Below, in pieces: positions 25,762 to 36,536 of a stretch of DNA of 36,536 nucleotides. The notes beneath the pieces were generated by a model, which saw only the letters and a list, made by a program, of their open reading frames with translations, was not told the DNA's origin and did no database searches. A program made the position numbers and the translations under genes. Origin of the DNA: an uncultured Opitutia bacterium (GTDB taxonomy: Bacteria > Verrucomicrobiota > Verrucomicrobiae > Opitutales > MB11C04). Location of the stretch: contig CAJWWH010000003.1 in the NCBI GenBank assembly GCA_913048545.1, positions 1 to 36,536 on the forward strand, written 5' to 3'. Position 1 is the stretch's first letter. Every line of letters starts with the position of its first letter.

Positions 25762-27168
25762 CTAGGAAGAAAGCAACTTTTCCCAATGTTGGATTCGTCC
25801 GCTAATCTCGGATGGGCCAGGCATGCCCGGTCTTTCTCTTTTTGAAAACGCCCGGTTTAAATCAAAAACCTCTCTCCAATCCTCTCCTAATTCTTTGCAA
25901 ATTTTTATTGCATCAGATTGTTCCAATTCTGTAAGGGGAACTTCATTCTTTTCCGACAATGCAACCAGTTCTCCAATATAATGATGAGCAGAACGAAAAG
26001 GCACACCGCGTTCGACCAGAAAATCAGCCAAATCAGTCGCCAAAAGAAGAGGGTCGGATGCTGCCAAACGACATTTCCCCTGATCAAATTCAGCCTCGGC
26101 TAACGATGCAGCAACTACTTCGAGACAAAGTTTCAACTGATCAAATGAATCAAAAACCGGCGGTTTATCTTCCTGAAGGTCTCGGTTGTAGGTAAGCGGA
26201 AGACCTTTAATCGCAACGCAAAGATTCTGAAGGTTGCCCACCACCCGTCCGGTTTTTCCACGAATCAATTCAAAGCAATCAGGATTCTTTTTCTGTGGCA
26301 TCAGGGAGGAACCAGTTGTAAAAGAATCAGAAAGTTGAATGAATCCAAATTCGGATGAATTCCAAAGAATTATATCTTCCGACAAACGAGAAAGGTGAAG
26401 AGAGCAAGTAACACATGCCATGGAAAACTCCAAAAAAATGTCTCGGTCCGCAACCGCGTCCATTCCATTGGCGGTAATTCTGGGTTGTCCGTGTTCATCC
26501 ACAAACCCCAGTGCCTGAGCTGTGAAAGCCCGGTCAAGCGGTAAGGTAGAACCCGCAATCGCACCCGAGCCCAAAGGGCAGACATTGGCATGATCCGCAA
26601 CGGTGGAAAATCGTTCATGATCCCGCCCCATGGCTTCGATGTAGGCGAGCAGATGGTGCCCCACAGTGACAGGTTGAGCCCGTTGCAAATGGGTATATCC
26701 AGGTATTGGCAAGTCCGCATATCGCTTGGCGAGTGAAAGAATTGTCGACATCGCTTTTTCCAGTACTTTGCTGACTTGCTGGCAGGCGTCCTTAAAAAAC
26801 AGCCTCATGTCCGTGGCAACCTGATCATTTCGGCTTCTACCGGTGTGCAATTTATCGGCGGACGGAGTCTTAGCGCGCAGTGCCTGTTCCAAATTCATAT
26901 GAACATCTTCGAGCTCAAGTTTCCAGGGGAAATCGGGCTTTTTAACTTCCTCAAATAATTCAAGTATCCCTTTTTCGATTTCTGTAAATTCTTCTTTGCT
27001 CAATAAACCGACATGTTCAAGCATGGATGCATGTCCCAAACTGCCCTTCAGGTCATAAGCCGCCAGCCGCATGTCAAAGGAAACGGATTCTCCGAAAACC
27101 TGCATCAGATCATTTGGCTTATTTGAGAATCTCCCCCCCCATGTTGCTTGTCTTTCGTCGTTTACCAT
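25762..27168 (-). CDS. argH: Argininosuccinate lyase
   Basis: 468 residues from the ATG at 27168 (MVNDERQATWGGRFS); an in-frame start 12 codons further upstream adds non-conserved residues. The enzyme splits argininosuccinate into arginine and fumarate, the last step of arginine synthesis, in the cytoplasm. Recognised motifs: WGGRFSNKPNDLMQVFGESV, DVHMNLEQAL, LHTGRSRNDQVATDMRLF, TPGYTHLQRAQPV-type sequence as IPGYTHLQRAQPVTVGHHLL, the catalytic serine loop GSSLMPQKKNPD, and TYNRDLQEDKP. Length is as usual. It lies 64 bases after sdhB and 6 before the LIM/DA1 gene. Fumarate produced here is the product of SdhA as well, which may be why the two are neighbours, but that is speculation. Confidence 0.97.
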   Translation of the reverse strand: MVNDERQATWGGRFSNKPNDLMQVFGESVSFDMRLAAYDLKGSLGHASMLEHVGLLSKEEFTEIEKGILELFEEVKKPDFPWKLELEDVHMNLEQALRAKTPSADKLHTGRSRNDQVATDMRLFFKDACQQVSKVLEKAMSTILSLAKRYADLPIPGYTHLQRAQPVTVGHHLLAYIEAMGRDHERFSTVADHANVCPLGSGAIAGSTLPLDRAFTAQALGFVDEHGQPRITANGMDAVADRDIFLEFSMACVTCSLHLSRLSEDIILWNSSEFGFIQLSDSFTTGSSLMPQKKNPDCFELIRGKTGRVVGNLQNLCVAIKGLPLTYNRDLQEDKPPVFDSFDQLKLCLEVVAASLAEAEFDQGKCRLAASDPLLLATDLADFLVERGVPFRSAHHYIGELVALSEKNEVPLTELEQSDAIKICKELGEDWREVFDLNRAFSKRERPGMPGPSEISGRIQHWEKLLSS

Positions 27169-27232
27169 AGATTGAAATCTTCCAAACGAAAGGAATCCCC
27201 GCAACCTTAATCAATCAAAAACAAGAGAACCG

Positions 27233-27985
27233 TTATGAAAATATTTGTTTGATTTTCGCTTTCGCGTGATCCCGGTTCAGTTTGGCGATGAAGTCAAGTG
27301 ATATATCCTTCGGGCAGGCAGCGGAACATTCTCCGTAGTTTCTGCAATTACCGAAACCAGATTCATCCATAGCCTTTACCATATTGAGAACCCGTGCATC
27401 TTTCTCCGCCTGCCCTTGAGGAAGCAAATTGAGGTGCCCCGCTTTGGCGGAGGTGAAAAGCATTGCCGAGGCATTTTTGCAGGATGCAACACATGCCCCA
27501 CATCCGATGCAGGCGGCCGCATCCATGGCCTGATCGGAATCAACCTTGGGGATTGGGATGGCATTTCCGTCGGGAGCACTTCCGGTACGAGCGGAAATGA
27601 ATCCACCAGCTTGGATGATTTTATCGAAAGACGAACGATCAACTATTAGATCCCTCACCACAGGAAACGCTCTTGCCCGGAAAGGCTCAATTGTAATTGT
27701 GTCACCACTCTTAAACTTGCGCATATGCAATTGGCAGGTCGTGGTTGAGTCTTCTGGACCATGTGCAAAACCGTTAATATTGAGAGAACACATTCCGCAT
27801 ATTCCTTCACGGCAATCATGATCAAAAGCAATGGGTTCAATTTCCTGATCAAGGAGTTCTTCGTTTAGTTGATCCATCATTTCGAGGAATGAAGAATCCT
27901 CGGAAACCTCGTCTATTTGATAAGTCTCAAATTGTCCGGTGTCATCGGGACCATTTTGCCGCCAAATTTTTAAAGTAAGGTTCAT
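27233..27985 (-). CDS. sdhB: Succinate dehydrogenase/fumarate reductase iron-sulfur subunit
   Basis: 250 residues. The ferredoxin-like [2Fe-2S] site is [16 protein letters not shown] (about 57-72) with a further Cys in TTCQLH. The [4Fe-4S] and [3Fe-4S] sites are [13 protein letters not shown] (about 158-170) and [20 protein letters not shown] (about 213-232). These clusters carry electrons from the flavoprotein to the membrane quinone site. It follows sdhA by 17 bases and completes the sdhCAB unit. The sequence resembles the group with a single five-helix cytochrome subunit, as in Bacteroidota and Bacillus, rather than the four-subunit E. coli type. Confidence 0.96.
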   Translation of the reverse strand: MNLTLKIWRQNGPDDTGQFETYQIDEVSEDSSFLEMMDQLNEELLDQEIEPIAFDHDCREGICGMCSLNINGFAHGPEDSTTTCQLHMRKFKSGDTITIEPFRARAFPVVRDLIVDRSSFDKIIQAGGFISARTGSAPDGNAIPIPKVDSDQAMDAAACIGCGACVASCKNASAMLFTSAKAGHLNLLPQGQAEKDARVLNMVKAMDESGFGNCRNYGECSAACPKDISLDFIAKLNRDHAKAKIKQIFS

Positions 27986-28002
27986 TATCAGAAATGTAAA
28001 AT

Positions 28003-29919
28003 TTACTTATAACTCCGAACGGCAAGTTTAACATTCTCAAATTGTAAATCCTCTTTATGACGCTCGGGTGTTTTTCCATCCCCCTTGTACTCCCAAACTG
28101 CTGCATGAGCAAAATTTTCGTCATCCCGCGTGGCCTCTCCGTCCGCAGTCTGAAATTCTTCCCGGAAATGACCTCCACATGATTCCCTCCGCTCCAGAGC
28201 ATCACGGCAAAGTAACTCTCCGAAATCGAGAAAATCCCGTACTCGGCCGGCACGTTCCAATTCAACATTTAAACGATCACCAGAACCAGGAACCATCAGG
28301 TTTTTCTTAAAATCTTCTTTCAGGTCCTGAATGTCGCCAATGGCTTTAAGCAGTCCTTTTTCATTACGGGCCATTCCCGCGAATTCCCACATAATTTGAC
28401 CTAATTCCTTGTGGTATGAACGGGAGGATCGTTTACCTTTAGTTGATGTGAGCTGATCGACTCCCTCCTTTACACGGTCGAGGGATTCTTTCACTTCTGG
28501 AGAATCTGGGCTCAGCACACCGGCACCAGTACTGGCAAGATAATTTCCTATTGTGTACGGAATAACGAAATATCCATCGCTCAAACCCTGCATGAGAGCA
28601 CTGGCACCGAGACGATTAGCCCCGTGGTCTGAAAAATTTGCTTCTCCCAGCGCAAAACATCCTGGAACTGTGGTCATCAAATTATAATCAACCCACAAAC
28701 CACCCATGGTATAGTGAATAGCTGGATAAATTCGCATGGGGCGTTGATAGGCATTTTCACCTGTAATGCGCTCATACATTTGAAAAAGATTACCGTATCG
28801 TTCACGTATGGTAGATTCCCCCAGTCTCGAAATAGCGTCTGAAAAGTCCAAATAAACCCCGCGTCCGCCCTGCCCCACTCCACGACCATCATCGCAGGCT
28901 TCTTTCGCCGAACGGCTAGAAATGTCGCGCGGAGCCAAATTTCCAAAACTTGGATATTTTCTTTCCAGGTAGTAATCCCTCAGTTCCTCTTCAATATCAT
29001 TAGGATTTTTGGAGCAGCTTTCCTTATCCATCGGCACCCAAACCCGTCCATCATTACGAAGTGATTCGGACATCAAAGTTAATTTCGACTGGTGATCACC
29101 AGCTACCGGAATGCAGGTTGGATGGATCTGCGTGTAACATGGATTGGCGAAACCGGCTCCGTGACGATAGGCACGATAGGCAGCAGTCACATTACAACCC
29201 ACGGCGTTGGTTGATAGATAATATGCGTTCCCATAACCTCCGGTGCAGAGTAAAACAGCGTCTGCAGTCCAGGCCCGGTTTTCTCCGGTGGCAAGATTCC
29301 GAGTAATTATTCCTTTCGCGTGTCCCTCCACAACCACCATATCCAACATCTCGTGCCGGGTATGCATCTTCACTTGCCCGGCAGCTATTTGTCGACTGAG
29401 CGAGCTGTAAGCACCGAGGAGCAATTGCTGCCCAGTCTGACCCCTGGCATAAAAGGTTCGGCTTACCTGTGCCCCACCAAAAGAACGATTGGCAAGAAGT
29501 CCTCCATATTCACGGGCAAACGGAACACCTTGAGCCACGCACTGATCAATAATGTTTACGCTGATCTGAGCTAACCGGTGAACATTTGCCTCACGGGATC
29601 GAAAATCTCCTCCTTTAACAGTATCGTAAAATAATCGGTGAATACTGTCCCCGTCATTCTGATAATTTTTGGCAGCGTTAATACCACCCTGCGCCGCGAT
29701 GGAGTGAGCACGCCGTGGAGTGTCCTGGTAACAAAAACAGTCAACATTATATCCAAGTTCGCCTAAAGTCGCGGCAGCGGCACCACCAGCCAATCCCGAG
29801 CCTACCACGATAATTTTAAATTTTCGCTTGTTTGCAGGGTTAACCAATTTTGAAGAAAATCGGTGATTGTCCCATTTTTCAGCAATAGGTCCTTCTGGAA
29901 TTTTCGAATCAAGTTTCAT
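28003..29919 (-). CDS. sdhA: Succinate dehydrogenase/fumarate reductase flavoprotein subunit
   Basis: 638 residues. The FAD Rossmann motif is [21 protein letters not shown] (about 36-56). [15 protein letters not shown] contains the His that binds FAD covalently. The substrate and capping-domain residues are in HPTCIP and [13 protein letters not shown], and the second FAD region in [13 protein letters not shown] and [14 protein letters not shown]. Oxidises succinate to fumarate on the cytoplasmic side of the membrane, in the TCA cycle and respiratory chain. Its ATG overlaps the sdhC stop (ATGA at 29919-29916), and sdhB follows 17 bases later. Length fits the three-subunit b558-type complexes. 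Confidence 0.96.
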   Translation of the reverse strand: MKLDSKIPEGPIAEKWDNHRFSSKLVNPANKRKFKIIVVGSGLAGGAAAATLGELGYNVDCFCYQDTPRRAHSIAAQGGINAAKNYQNDGDSIHRLFYDTVKGGDFRSREANVHRLAQISVNIIDQCVAQGVPFAREYGGLLANRSFGGAQVSRTFYARGQTGQQLLLGAYSSLSRQIAAGQVKMHTRHEMLDMVVVEGHAKGIITRNLATGENRAWTADAVLLCTGGYGNAYYLSTNAVGCNVTAAYRAYRHGAGFANPCYTQIHPTCIPVAGDHQSKLTLMSESLRNDGRVWVPMDKESCSKNPNDIEEELRDYYLERKYPSFGNLAPRDISSRSAKEACDDGRGVGQGGRGVYLDFSDAISRLGESTIRERYGNLFQMYERITGENAYQRPMRIYPAIHYTMGGLWVDYNLMTTVPGCFALGEANFSDHGANRLGASALMQGLSDGYFVIPYTIGNYLASTGAGVLSPDSPEVKESLDRVKEGVDQLTSTKGKRSSRSYHKELGQIMWEFAGMARNEKGLLKAIGDIQDLKEDFKKNLMVPGSGDRLNVELERAGRVRDFLDFGELLCRDALERRESCGGHFREEFQTADGEATRDDENFAHAAVWEYKGDGKTPERHKEDLQFENVKLAVRSYK

Positions 29920-30674
29920 TTTGTATTAATGTCGTGAGGTGGAGCAGTAGCCACAACTTCGGATGTGAACGCGGAGGGATCATAAAATTCGAAAATTCCG
30001 TGCTTTTGTGCCACTACGCTGATAGGGACGATTGAAAAACCACCGAAAATCAGCCATGCGTATCCTGCGGAAACAAAACTAAGCTTTTTCTGCCATGACT
30101 CCGAACGTAAGCCCAGTGATTGAAAGACGCTTGAAAATCCGTGAGCCAAGTGACGGCAGAGCAAAAACATTGCAACCACATAAAATACAGAAATTGCCTC
30201 ATGTTTAAAACCAGCGAGTATCATTGAATATGCATCGTGGATTTCGTCTTCCCCAGGCGACCCAACAGTAGTAGTCATTTCGGCATATTCTGGATAAATT
30301 GTCCTAATGGTAAAGTGAAGTAAGTGGAAGACTACAAATGCTAATATAATTGTGCCGGTTAATCCCATTCTCAATGAAGACCAACCTGCACGCTTTGTTA
30401 CCTCCACTTCATTTTTATTAGGACGGGCTCTGCGGTTTTCAACAATCAATGAATAAGCCGTCCACGCATGAATCAATACAGACGCCAGTAAAAATAATCG
30501 GGAACCCCACAAAACAAAACCAGGAAGAGTCTGCAGAGAATGAGCATAAGAATTAATCTGTGCCTGACCCGCAAAGACCTGAAGATTACCGGCCATGTGA
30601 ACAAATACAAAACCAACCAGCACTAATCCAGTTAGTGCCATCAGATATTTTTTGCCGAGTGAAGAGGTAAACAC
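29916..30674 (-). CDS. sdhC: Succinate dehydrogenase cytochrome b558-type membrane subunit
   Basis: 252 residues with five transmembrane helices and conserved histidines for two hemes: FVFVHMAGN (helix 1), VLIHAWTAY (helix 2), VVFHLLHFT (helix 3), [10 protein letters not shown] (helix 4) and a fifth helix near 205-228. This is the single-subunit anchor found with B. subtilis- and Bacteroides-like Sdh, passing electrons to menaquinone or quinone. The start is GTG at 30674, because the only in-frame codons upstream before a stop (TAG) are not usable starts. No Shine-Dalgarno is evident. First gene of sdhCAB, divergent from pyrG. Confidence 0.95.
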   Translation of the reverse strand: MFTSSLGKKYLMALTGLVLVGFVFVHMAGNLQVFAGQAQINSYAHSLQTLPGFVLWGSRLFLLASVLIHAWTAYSLIVENRRARPNKNEVEVTKRAGWSSLRMGLTGTIILAFVVFHLLHFTIRTIYPEYAEMTTTVGSPGEDEIHDAYSMILAGFKHEAISVFYVVAMFLLCRHLAHGFSSVFQSLGLRSESWQKKLSFVSAGYAWLIFGGFSIVPISVVAQKHGIFEFYDPSAFTSEVVATAPPHDINTK

Positions 30675-32523
<1,849 letters not shown>

Positions 32524-32626
32524 ATCGGATTTCTGGGCTCCCCCACCTCTTGGGAACGCAAAATTTGGGATGGTAAAGCTTCACCTTTGATCTTTTAGTT
32601 TATGACAAGATTATCAGCACTTGGAA

Positions 32627-33505
32627 ATGATTGATTCCCACACCCACCGATACCCACCGGAAATTTACTCGAACCCAGGGAAGTTTTCCCAAAGACAGGG
32701 TGAATCCCATTGGCTCGGGTTGGTTGAACCCTCTCAGGGAGTAAATTTACAGGGATGGGCATCAAGGGAGAAAATGATCACGGATATGGATTCGGCATCA
32801 GTAAAACAGGCTGTTCTGCTCGGTTGGTACTGGGAAAATCCAGATAGTTGCATTCAGCATAACGACTGGCATTACAGGTGGATCAAGGAAGACCCCGACA
32901 GATTTTATGCTTTTGCATCGATTCATCCTGCTATGCCTCAACCCGTCGAGGAGTTAAGAAAAAGACTGGATCAGGGCTTCGTGGGGATGGGAGAATGCCA
33001 TGCCAAGGTTCAAGGATTTACTATGCGCGATCCAATCTGGCTAAAATGCGTTGAATTTGCTTCTGAGAAAAGTTGGCCAATCAACTTTCATGTAACTGAA
33101 CCAGTCGGACATGATTATCCGGGCCGCACACCCACTCCCCTAGAAGATTTTCTCTGGCTTGCCCGTGAATATCCAGAACTCAAAATTATTCTTTCCCATG
33201 CCGGTGGATTATTTCCATTTTATGAATTGAATCCAAGGATTCAAAAAGAGCTCAAAAATGTTTACTATGACTTAGCTGCCTGCCCACTGCTCTATGATTC
33301 AGCCCTCTATCGAAAATTGATTGATGTCGTGGGATATAAAAAAATCCTTTGGGGTACGGATTATCCCCTGCGCATTTACCCAAAAACCCAATCATCTCCT
33401 GACTTCTCGACTTTTCGTAATGAAATCCTTAGCGTTGCTAAGCTGAATGAAAACGAAAAAGACGCGATCTTTCACCAAAATATACTTTCTCTCCTTCCAT
33501 GTTAA
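32627..33505 (+). CDS. Amidohydrolase-2 family metal-dependent hydrolase
   Basis: 292 residues from ATG at 32627; a TTG two codons upstream (32621) is possible. It opens with MIDSHTHRYP, the HxH metal motif. FYAFASIHPAMPQP, GMGECHAKVQG, INFHVTEPVGHDYPG (third His), ILSHAGGLFPFYELNP (fourth His) and LWGTDYPLRIYP (last Asp) follow in the order of amidohydrolase-2 barrels. The related family includes decarboxylases and hydrolases of aromatic or sugar acids, so the exact reaction is open. The last seven bases overlap the ABC ATPase gene, pointing to joint expression. It differs from the lactonase-like gene at 23879 and from TatD-type EboB. Confidence 0.82.
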   Translation: MIDSHTHRYPPEIYSNPGKFSQRQGESHWLGLVEPSQGVNLQGWASREKMITDMDSASVKQAVLLGWYWENPDSCIQHNDWHYRWIKEDPDRFYAFASIHPAMPQPVEELRKRLDQGFVGMGECHAKVQGFTMRDPIWLKCVEFASEKSWPINFHVTEPVGHDYPGRTPTPLEDFLWLAREYPELKIILSHAGGLFPFYELNPRIQKELKNVYYDLAACPLLYDSALYRKLIDVVGYKKILWGTDYPLRIYPKTQSSPDFSTFRNEILSVAKLNENEKDAIFHQNILSLLPC

Positions 33506-34134
33506 TTGAACTGAACCAAGTGATACCCGAACCCATCCCAAAAGAGATGATCGAACGCTCCGAGGTTTGGGGAACTCAATTGAAAATCGAACCGCAAAGC
33601 ATTTCCCTCATTTCCGCACATTCGGGCAAAGGAAAATCCACCCTTCTCCATCTTTTATATGGACTGCGAAAAGACTATTCTGGGGAGGTGTTGATAGACG
33701 GGGAAAATATTCAAAAAAAAAATGCATCCGACTGGACCCTATTAAGAAAACAAAAAATATCCCTGCTGTTTCAGGAACTCAGGCTCTTTTCCAAACTCAA
33801 TGCTCAGGAAAATATTGAATTAATTCCCGAGGTTAACCTGCATGGGCCCAGTGAAATGGAAATGGCAAAGCAACTGGGCATGGCAGACTTTCTTAACCAA
33901 CCGGTGGAAACCCTGTCTTTCGGTCAACGTCAGCGCATTGCCTTAATCAGAACTTTGTGCAAGCCCTTCAATTTACTTCTTTTGGACGAACCCTTCAGTC
34001 ACCTTGATCAGGAAAATATCAATCTCGCCTCTTCCTTAATCAATGAAGTTGCCGAAGGTAATCAGGCTACCGTACTTATAACTTCCTTAGGAGAAGCACC
34101 TCCGCTTTCATTTGACCGTATCCTTTCCCTGTGA
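33499..34134 (+). CDS. ABC transporter ATP-binding protein, LolD/MacB/FtsE class
   Basis: 211 residues. Walker A is ISAHSGKGKSTLLHLLYGL (about 37-55), the Q-loop SLLFQELRLF (about 88-97), the signature LSFGQRQRIALIRTL (about 138-152), and Walker B plus D-loop LLLLDEPFSHLDQ (about 156-168). The usual H-loop histidine is not obvious: TVLITSLGEAPP sits where THD/SHD is normally found, so the switch His seems to be replaced. Size and sequence are those of ATPases that power FtsX/MacB/LolC-like mechanotransmission permeases. The permease follows with a GTGA overlap at 34131-34134. Substrate unknown. Confidence 0.88.
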   Translation: MLIELNQVIPEPIPKEMIERSEVWGTQLKIEPQSISLISAHSGKGKSTLLHLLYGLRKDYSGEVLIDGENIQKKNASDWTLLRKQKISLLFQELRLFSKLNAQENIELIPEVNLHGPSEMEMAKQLGMADFLNQPVETLSFGQRQRIALIRTLCKPFNLLLLDEPFSHLDQENINLASSLINEVAEGNQATVLITSLGEAPPLSFDRILSL

Positions 34135-35527
34135 AGAATTCCTTTTCAAAATCTTCTCTGCAATCAAGTCTAAATGTGTCTGGTCCTAAAAGAGAGCTTT
34201 GGATTGCTTACCTTGGATGCCTAATTGGGTCCACTCTGCTGATTCTCGGGGTTCAACTGTATCAGGATGCATCCTCATTTCTTGTTAAAAGCAAAGGGCC
34301 CAAAAATTACTTCACCATGAACAAAAAAGTGGAAGGCGGCGCCTTAATTAACCTCGGCAAAAATGACCGCACATTTACGAGTGATGAATTAGAAAAGATC
34401 AAAACTCTCAAGGGCGTAAATAAGATTGGTGGATTCATCCGTAATCAATTTCCGCTCACTCTCTATATTTGGCCGTCTGGTACAGTCGGCCTGGGTGCAG
34501 CAGCCAAAACCGACCTATTTTTTGAATCCATACCCGATGAATTTCTCGACTTCATCCCCCGGGATTGGCATTGGAGTGAAAACTCTGAAACCGTCCCCAT
34601 CATGGTTCCCAAATTTTATCTCGATCTCTGGAATTTTGGTCTCGCTCCTTCACGAATTGAATACCCCTCACTTTCAACAAAAGCGGCTACCGGCATGCCC
34701 ATCGAACTCTTTATCGGTCAGAAAAGGGAAGCCAAGTTAAATGGTCGTTTTGTGGCATTCAGCAAAAGAATTAACAGCGTACTAGTGCCCGAAAACTTTC
34801 TAGAATGGGCCAATAAAAAATTTGGTGGTCCCAAAGCGGATGACTATTTCTTCCTCTGGAAAAATGGTGACATTGAAGGCCCCCTGTTACCCGGTCCATC
34901 CTCGCCTCACTTCAGGATGAGCCTGACTTTAAAAACTGGGAAACTTCACCAATTCACAGTCCGGCCAAGCGGATTCCTGCCTTTCAAACTCTTTCTGAAA
35001 AAAAGAAGAAGAAGAAAACTGGACCCTCCCGAATCATTTTGGAAATCGAAGATAACCCGAGCTCATCACTTTTATCTTACATTCAGCAAAATGGGCTTGA
35101 GATTAACCGGGAATTTCCCGAGCAGGATATAATCAAAAAAGTAACACTGGTAATTTTCCTCGGAATTGCGACTATAGGAGCTCTTCTCTCTCTTCTTTCT
35201 ATTGCCACCTTCGCAACAAGTTTTCGTCTGGTGGTGGCCCAGGCAAGCGAAGAGACACAAAACCTACTCCTTCTTGGCTTTTCCCACAATCAAGTAACCA
35301 ATGTAATCTTTACTCGCTTCCTAGCTCTCTTTCTTTTTATTCTGGGTGTTTCAGTTTTAACAGGATACGGAATTAAATCTCTTTTACTCAGCCTTGCCAA
35401 TAAAAACGGTATTGTATTAAACTCCGGACTCTCATTTCAAACCATTGTCTGTATCTTGCTGTATGGACTAATCTATATTTTGATCAATCGGATCGTCATT
35501 AAAAACTCGGTCACCAAATTATTATAG
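34131..35527 (+). pseudogene. FtsX/MacB-like ABC permease, split by a frameshift
   Basis: Begins with GTG at 34131, overlapping the ATPase stop. The first frame reads well to about 34880 (helix 1 near residues 24-45, ELWIAYLGCLIGSTLLILG, then a large soluble domain). The frame then changes by -1 to one that is open from 34877 to the TAA at 35527. That frame continues LASLQDEPDFKNWE, SRIILEIEDNP, and three helices (about 35135-35220, 35310-35375, 35455-35505) of the FtsX domain. Adding one C to the run of five C at 34880-34884 restores one 465-residue protein (EGPPVTRSILASLQDE). The shifted first frame runs on to 35132 as a basic, non-conserved tail. Either a sequencing undercall or a true recent mutation. 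Confidence 0.8.
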
Positions 35528-35766
35528 TAAATAAATAATTACTCTGCCCTTACTTCGTAAATAATTTCATTAGTTGTAGGTTCAATTAGTTCCACTTTTT
35601 CTTGATTGTTTCAAGAATCCTTTCAATCCAAGTAGGTCAATGAAAACTTAGATGGAATTGGTGGAGAAAATATCGAAGTCAGAAAACTAGACAAAACCAT
35701 TAAAACTTTTAGCAACTCTTAACTTCCATAATAAAACGCGGTTATCCATTTATTCAAAGGCTAAAT
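35528..35766. other. Intergenic region between convergent permease and clpB genes
   Basis: 239 AT-rich bases with no reading frame that looks like a gene. A weak 7-bp inverted repeat TTCTTGA / TCAAGAA (35599-35605 with 35611-35617) is present but lacks a T-run in either direction, so I do not call it a terminator. Nothing else is recognised. Confidence 0.6.
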
Positions 35767-36536
35767 CTAACCGACTTTCATGACAAGTTCGTCATCCTTT
35801 ACCGAAAAGGCAACCTCACTCCCCTCCTCCACTTCACCCGCCACCAGAGCTCGGGCAAGTTGAGTCTCGACCTGTTTTTGCAAAAACCTCTTCAGGGGGC
35901 GGGCTCCATAGGTCGGATCGTATCCTTTCTCCCCAATCCATTTTTTGGCGGATTCGGTAAATACGACCGAGACCTTTCGATCCTCGAGCCTTTTGTTCAG
36001 ACTGGTCAATAAGAGATCAACAATCTCCGTAATTTCTTCAAGCGATAGTGGTTTAAAAAGAACGGTGTCATCAATTCGGTTGAGGAATTCGGGACGAAAG
36101 TGATCACGTAAATCTGCCATAACTGATTCTCTAGCGGACTCGGAGATTTCATTATCGATCAGGTTGTCCTGCAAGTAACGGCTACCCACATTTGAAGTCA
36201 TAATGACCACCGCGTTCTTGAAGTCCACCGTGCGACCCTGAGAATCCGTCAGACGACCATCGTCCATCAATTGAAGTAAAACATTAAATACATCAGGATG
36301 ATCTTTTTCGATCTCATCAAAAAGTATAACTGAATAAGGTTTGCGACGCACCGCTTCGGTGAGTTGCCCCCCTTCCTCATATCCGACATAACCTGGAGGA
36401 GCACCGATCAAGCGGGCAACGGAGTGCTTCTCCATATACTCAGACATATCAATGCGCACAACATTGTTCTCACTGTCGAACAGACTCTCTGCTAAAGTCT
36501 TGGCCAACTCAGTCTTACCGACTCCGGTTGGACCCA
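35767..36536 (-). CDS. clpB: ClpB disaggregase, C-terminal part (cut by window edge)
   Basis: The last 256 codons of a Hsp104/ClpB-type AAA+ protein; the frame continues past 36536. It begins inside the second nucleotide-binding domain at Walker [17 protein letters not shown], then [24 protein letters not shown] (the substrate-contacting pore loop GYVG). Walker B is [14 protein letters not shown], sensor 1 VIMTSNVGS, the arginine finger is in [10 protein letters not shown], and sensor 2 is in [11 protein letters not shown]. The C-terminal D2 small domain ends VMKVG. ClpB pulls apart protein aggregates with DnaK in the cytoplasm under heat stress. ClpB is preferred over ClpA or ClpC because of the C-terminal domain and [12 protein letters not shown], but the missing N-terminal half limits certainty. 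Confidence 0.88.
   Translation of the reverse strand, partial: GPTGVGKTELAKTLAESLFDSENNVVRIDMSEYMEKHSVARLIGAPPGYVGYEEGGQLTEAVRRKPYSVILFDEIEKDHPDVFNVLLQLMDDGRLTDSQGRTVDFKNAVVIMTSNVGSRYLQDNLIDNEISESARESVMADLRDHFRPEFLNRIDDTVLFKPLSLEEITEIVDLLLTSLNKRLEDRKVSVVFTESAKKWIGEKGYDPTYGARPLKRFLQKQVETQLARALVAGEVEEGSEVAFSVKDDELVMKVG

Noticed and set aside
32627..33505. This amidohydrolase as the missing EboB
   Set aside because: The motif order is that of amidohydrolase-2, not TatD, and it is coupled to an ABC transporter.
35599..35617. TTCTTGA/TCAAGAA inverted repeat as terminator or heat-shock operator
   Set aside because: No T-run on either strand, and it is downstream of clpB rather than at its promoter.

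Overview
The window is, except for its extreme left end, a gene-dense bacterial chromosome segment. Short or overlapping gene junctions (ATGA, TGATG, GTGA), several TTG/GTG starts and few Shine-Dalgarno sequences are visible throughout. The family content (SLA1-homology domain, PA14 inserted in a von Willebrand A protein, MoxR/DUF58/BatA-like operon with a giant coiled-coil protein, three-subunit SdhCAB, ebo genes) points to the Planctomycetota-Verrucomicrobiota-Chlamydiota group. My best guess is a marine Opitutae-like Verrucomicrobiota. No rRNA or tRNA was seen, so this is an inference.

Layout. (1) 1-~545: DNA of eukaryotic character, with a TATG microsatellite and the last part of a MORN-repeat/PH-domain protein. 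It is joined in frame to the N-terminal half of a bacterial outer-membrane porin (to 1168). (2) 1323-3281, minus: ECF sigma factor, membrane anti-sigma-like protein, secreted PDZ protein. (3) 3282-3678: AT-rich intergenic region with a strong plus-strand terminator that has no gene in front of it, preceded by a palindrome/promoter-like element. (4) 3679-8421, plus: four ebo genes in the order E-C-D-F, likely acting together on export or modification of a lipid-linked or periplasmic metabolite. (5) 8564-23874, plus: a six-gene operon of MoxR AAA+ ATPase, DUF58 protein, two membrane VWA proteins, a 2171-residue coiled-coil membrane protein and a secreted alpha-toroid protein. It is probably a cell-envelope chaperone or metal-insertion system. 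(6) 23879-30674, minus: sdhC-sdhA-sdhB, argH, a signal-peptide-bearing LIM/DA1-type metallopeptidase and a lactonase-like amidohydrolase. (7) 30895-35527, plus: pyrG, a second amidohydrolase, and an ABC ATPase with an FtsX/MacB-like permease that is split by a one-base frameshift. (8) 35767-36536, minus: the C-terminal part of ClpB, cut by the window edge.

Most noteworthy points: the bacterial/eukaryotic join at the left end, the bacterial LIM-DA1 peptidase, the partial ebo set whose phosphatase-like member lacks canonical metal ligands, the giant coiled-coil operon with a PA14-interrupted VWA protein, and an orphan terminated transcription unit at ~3477-3578.
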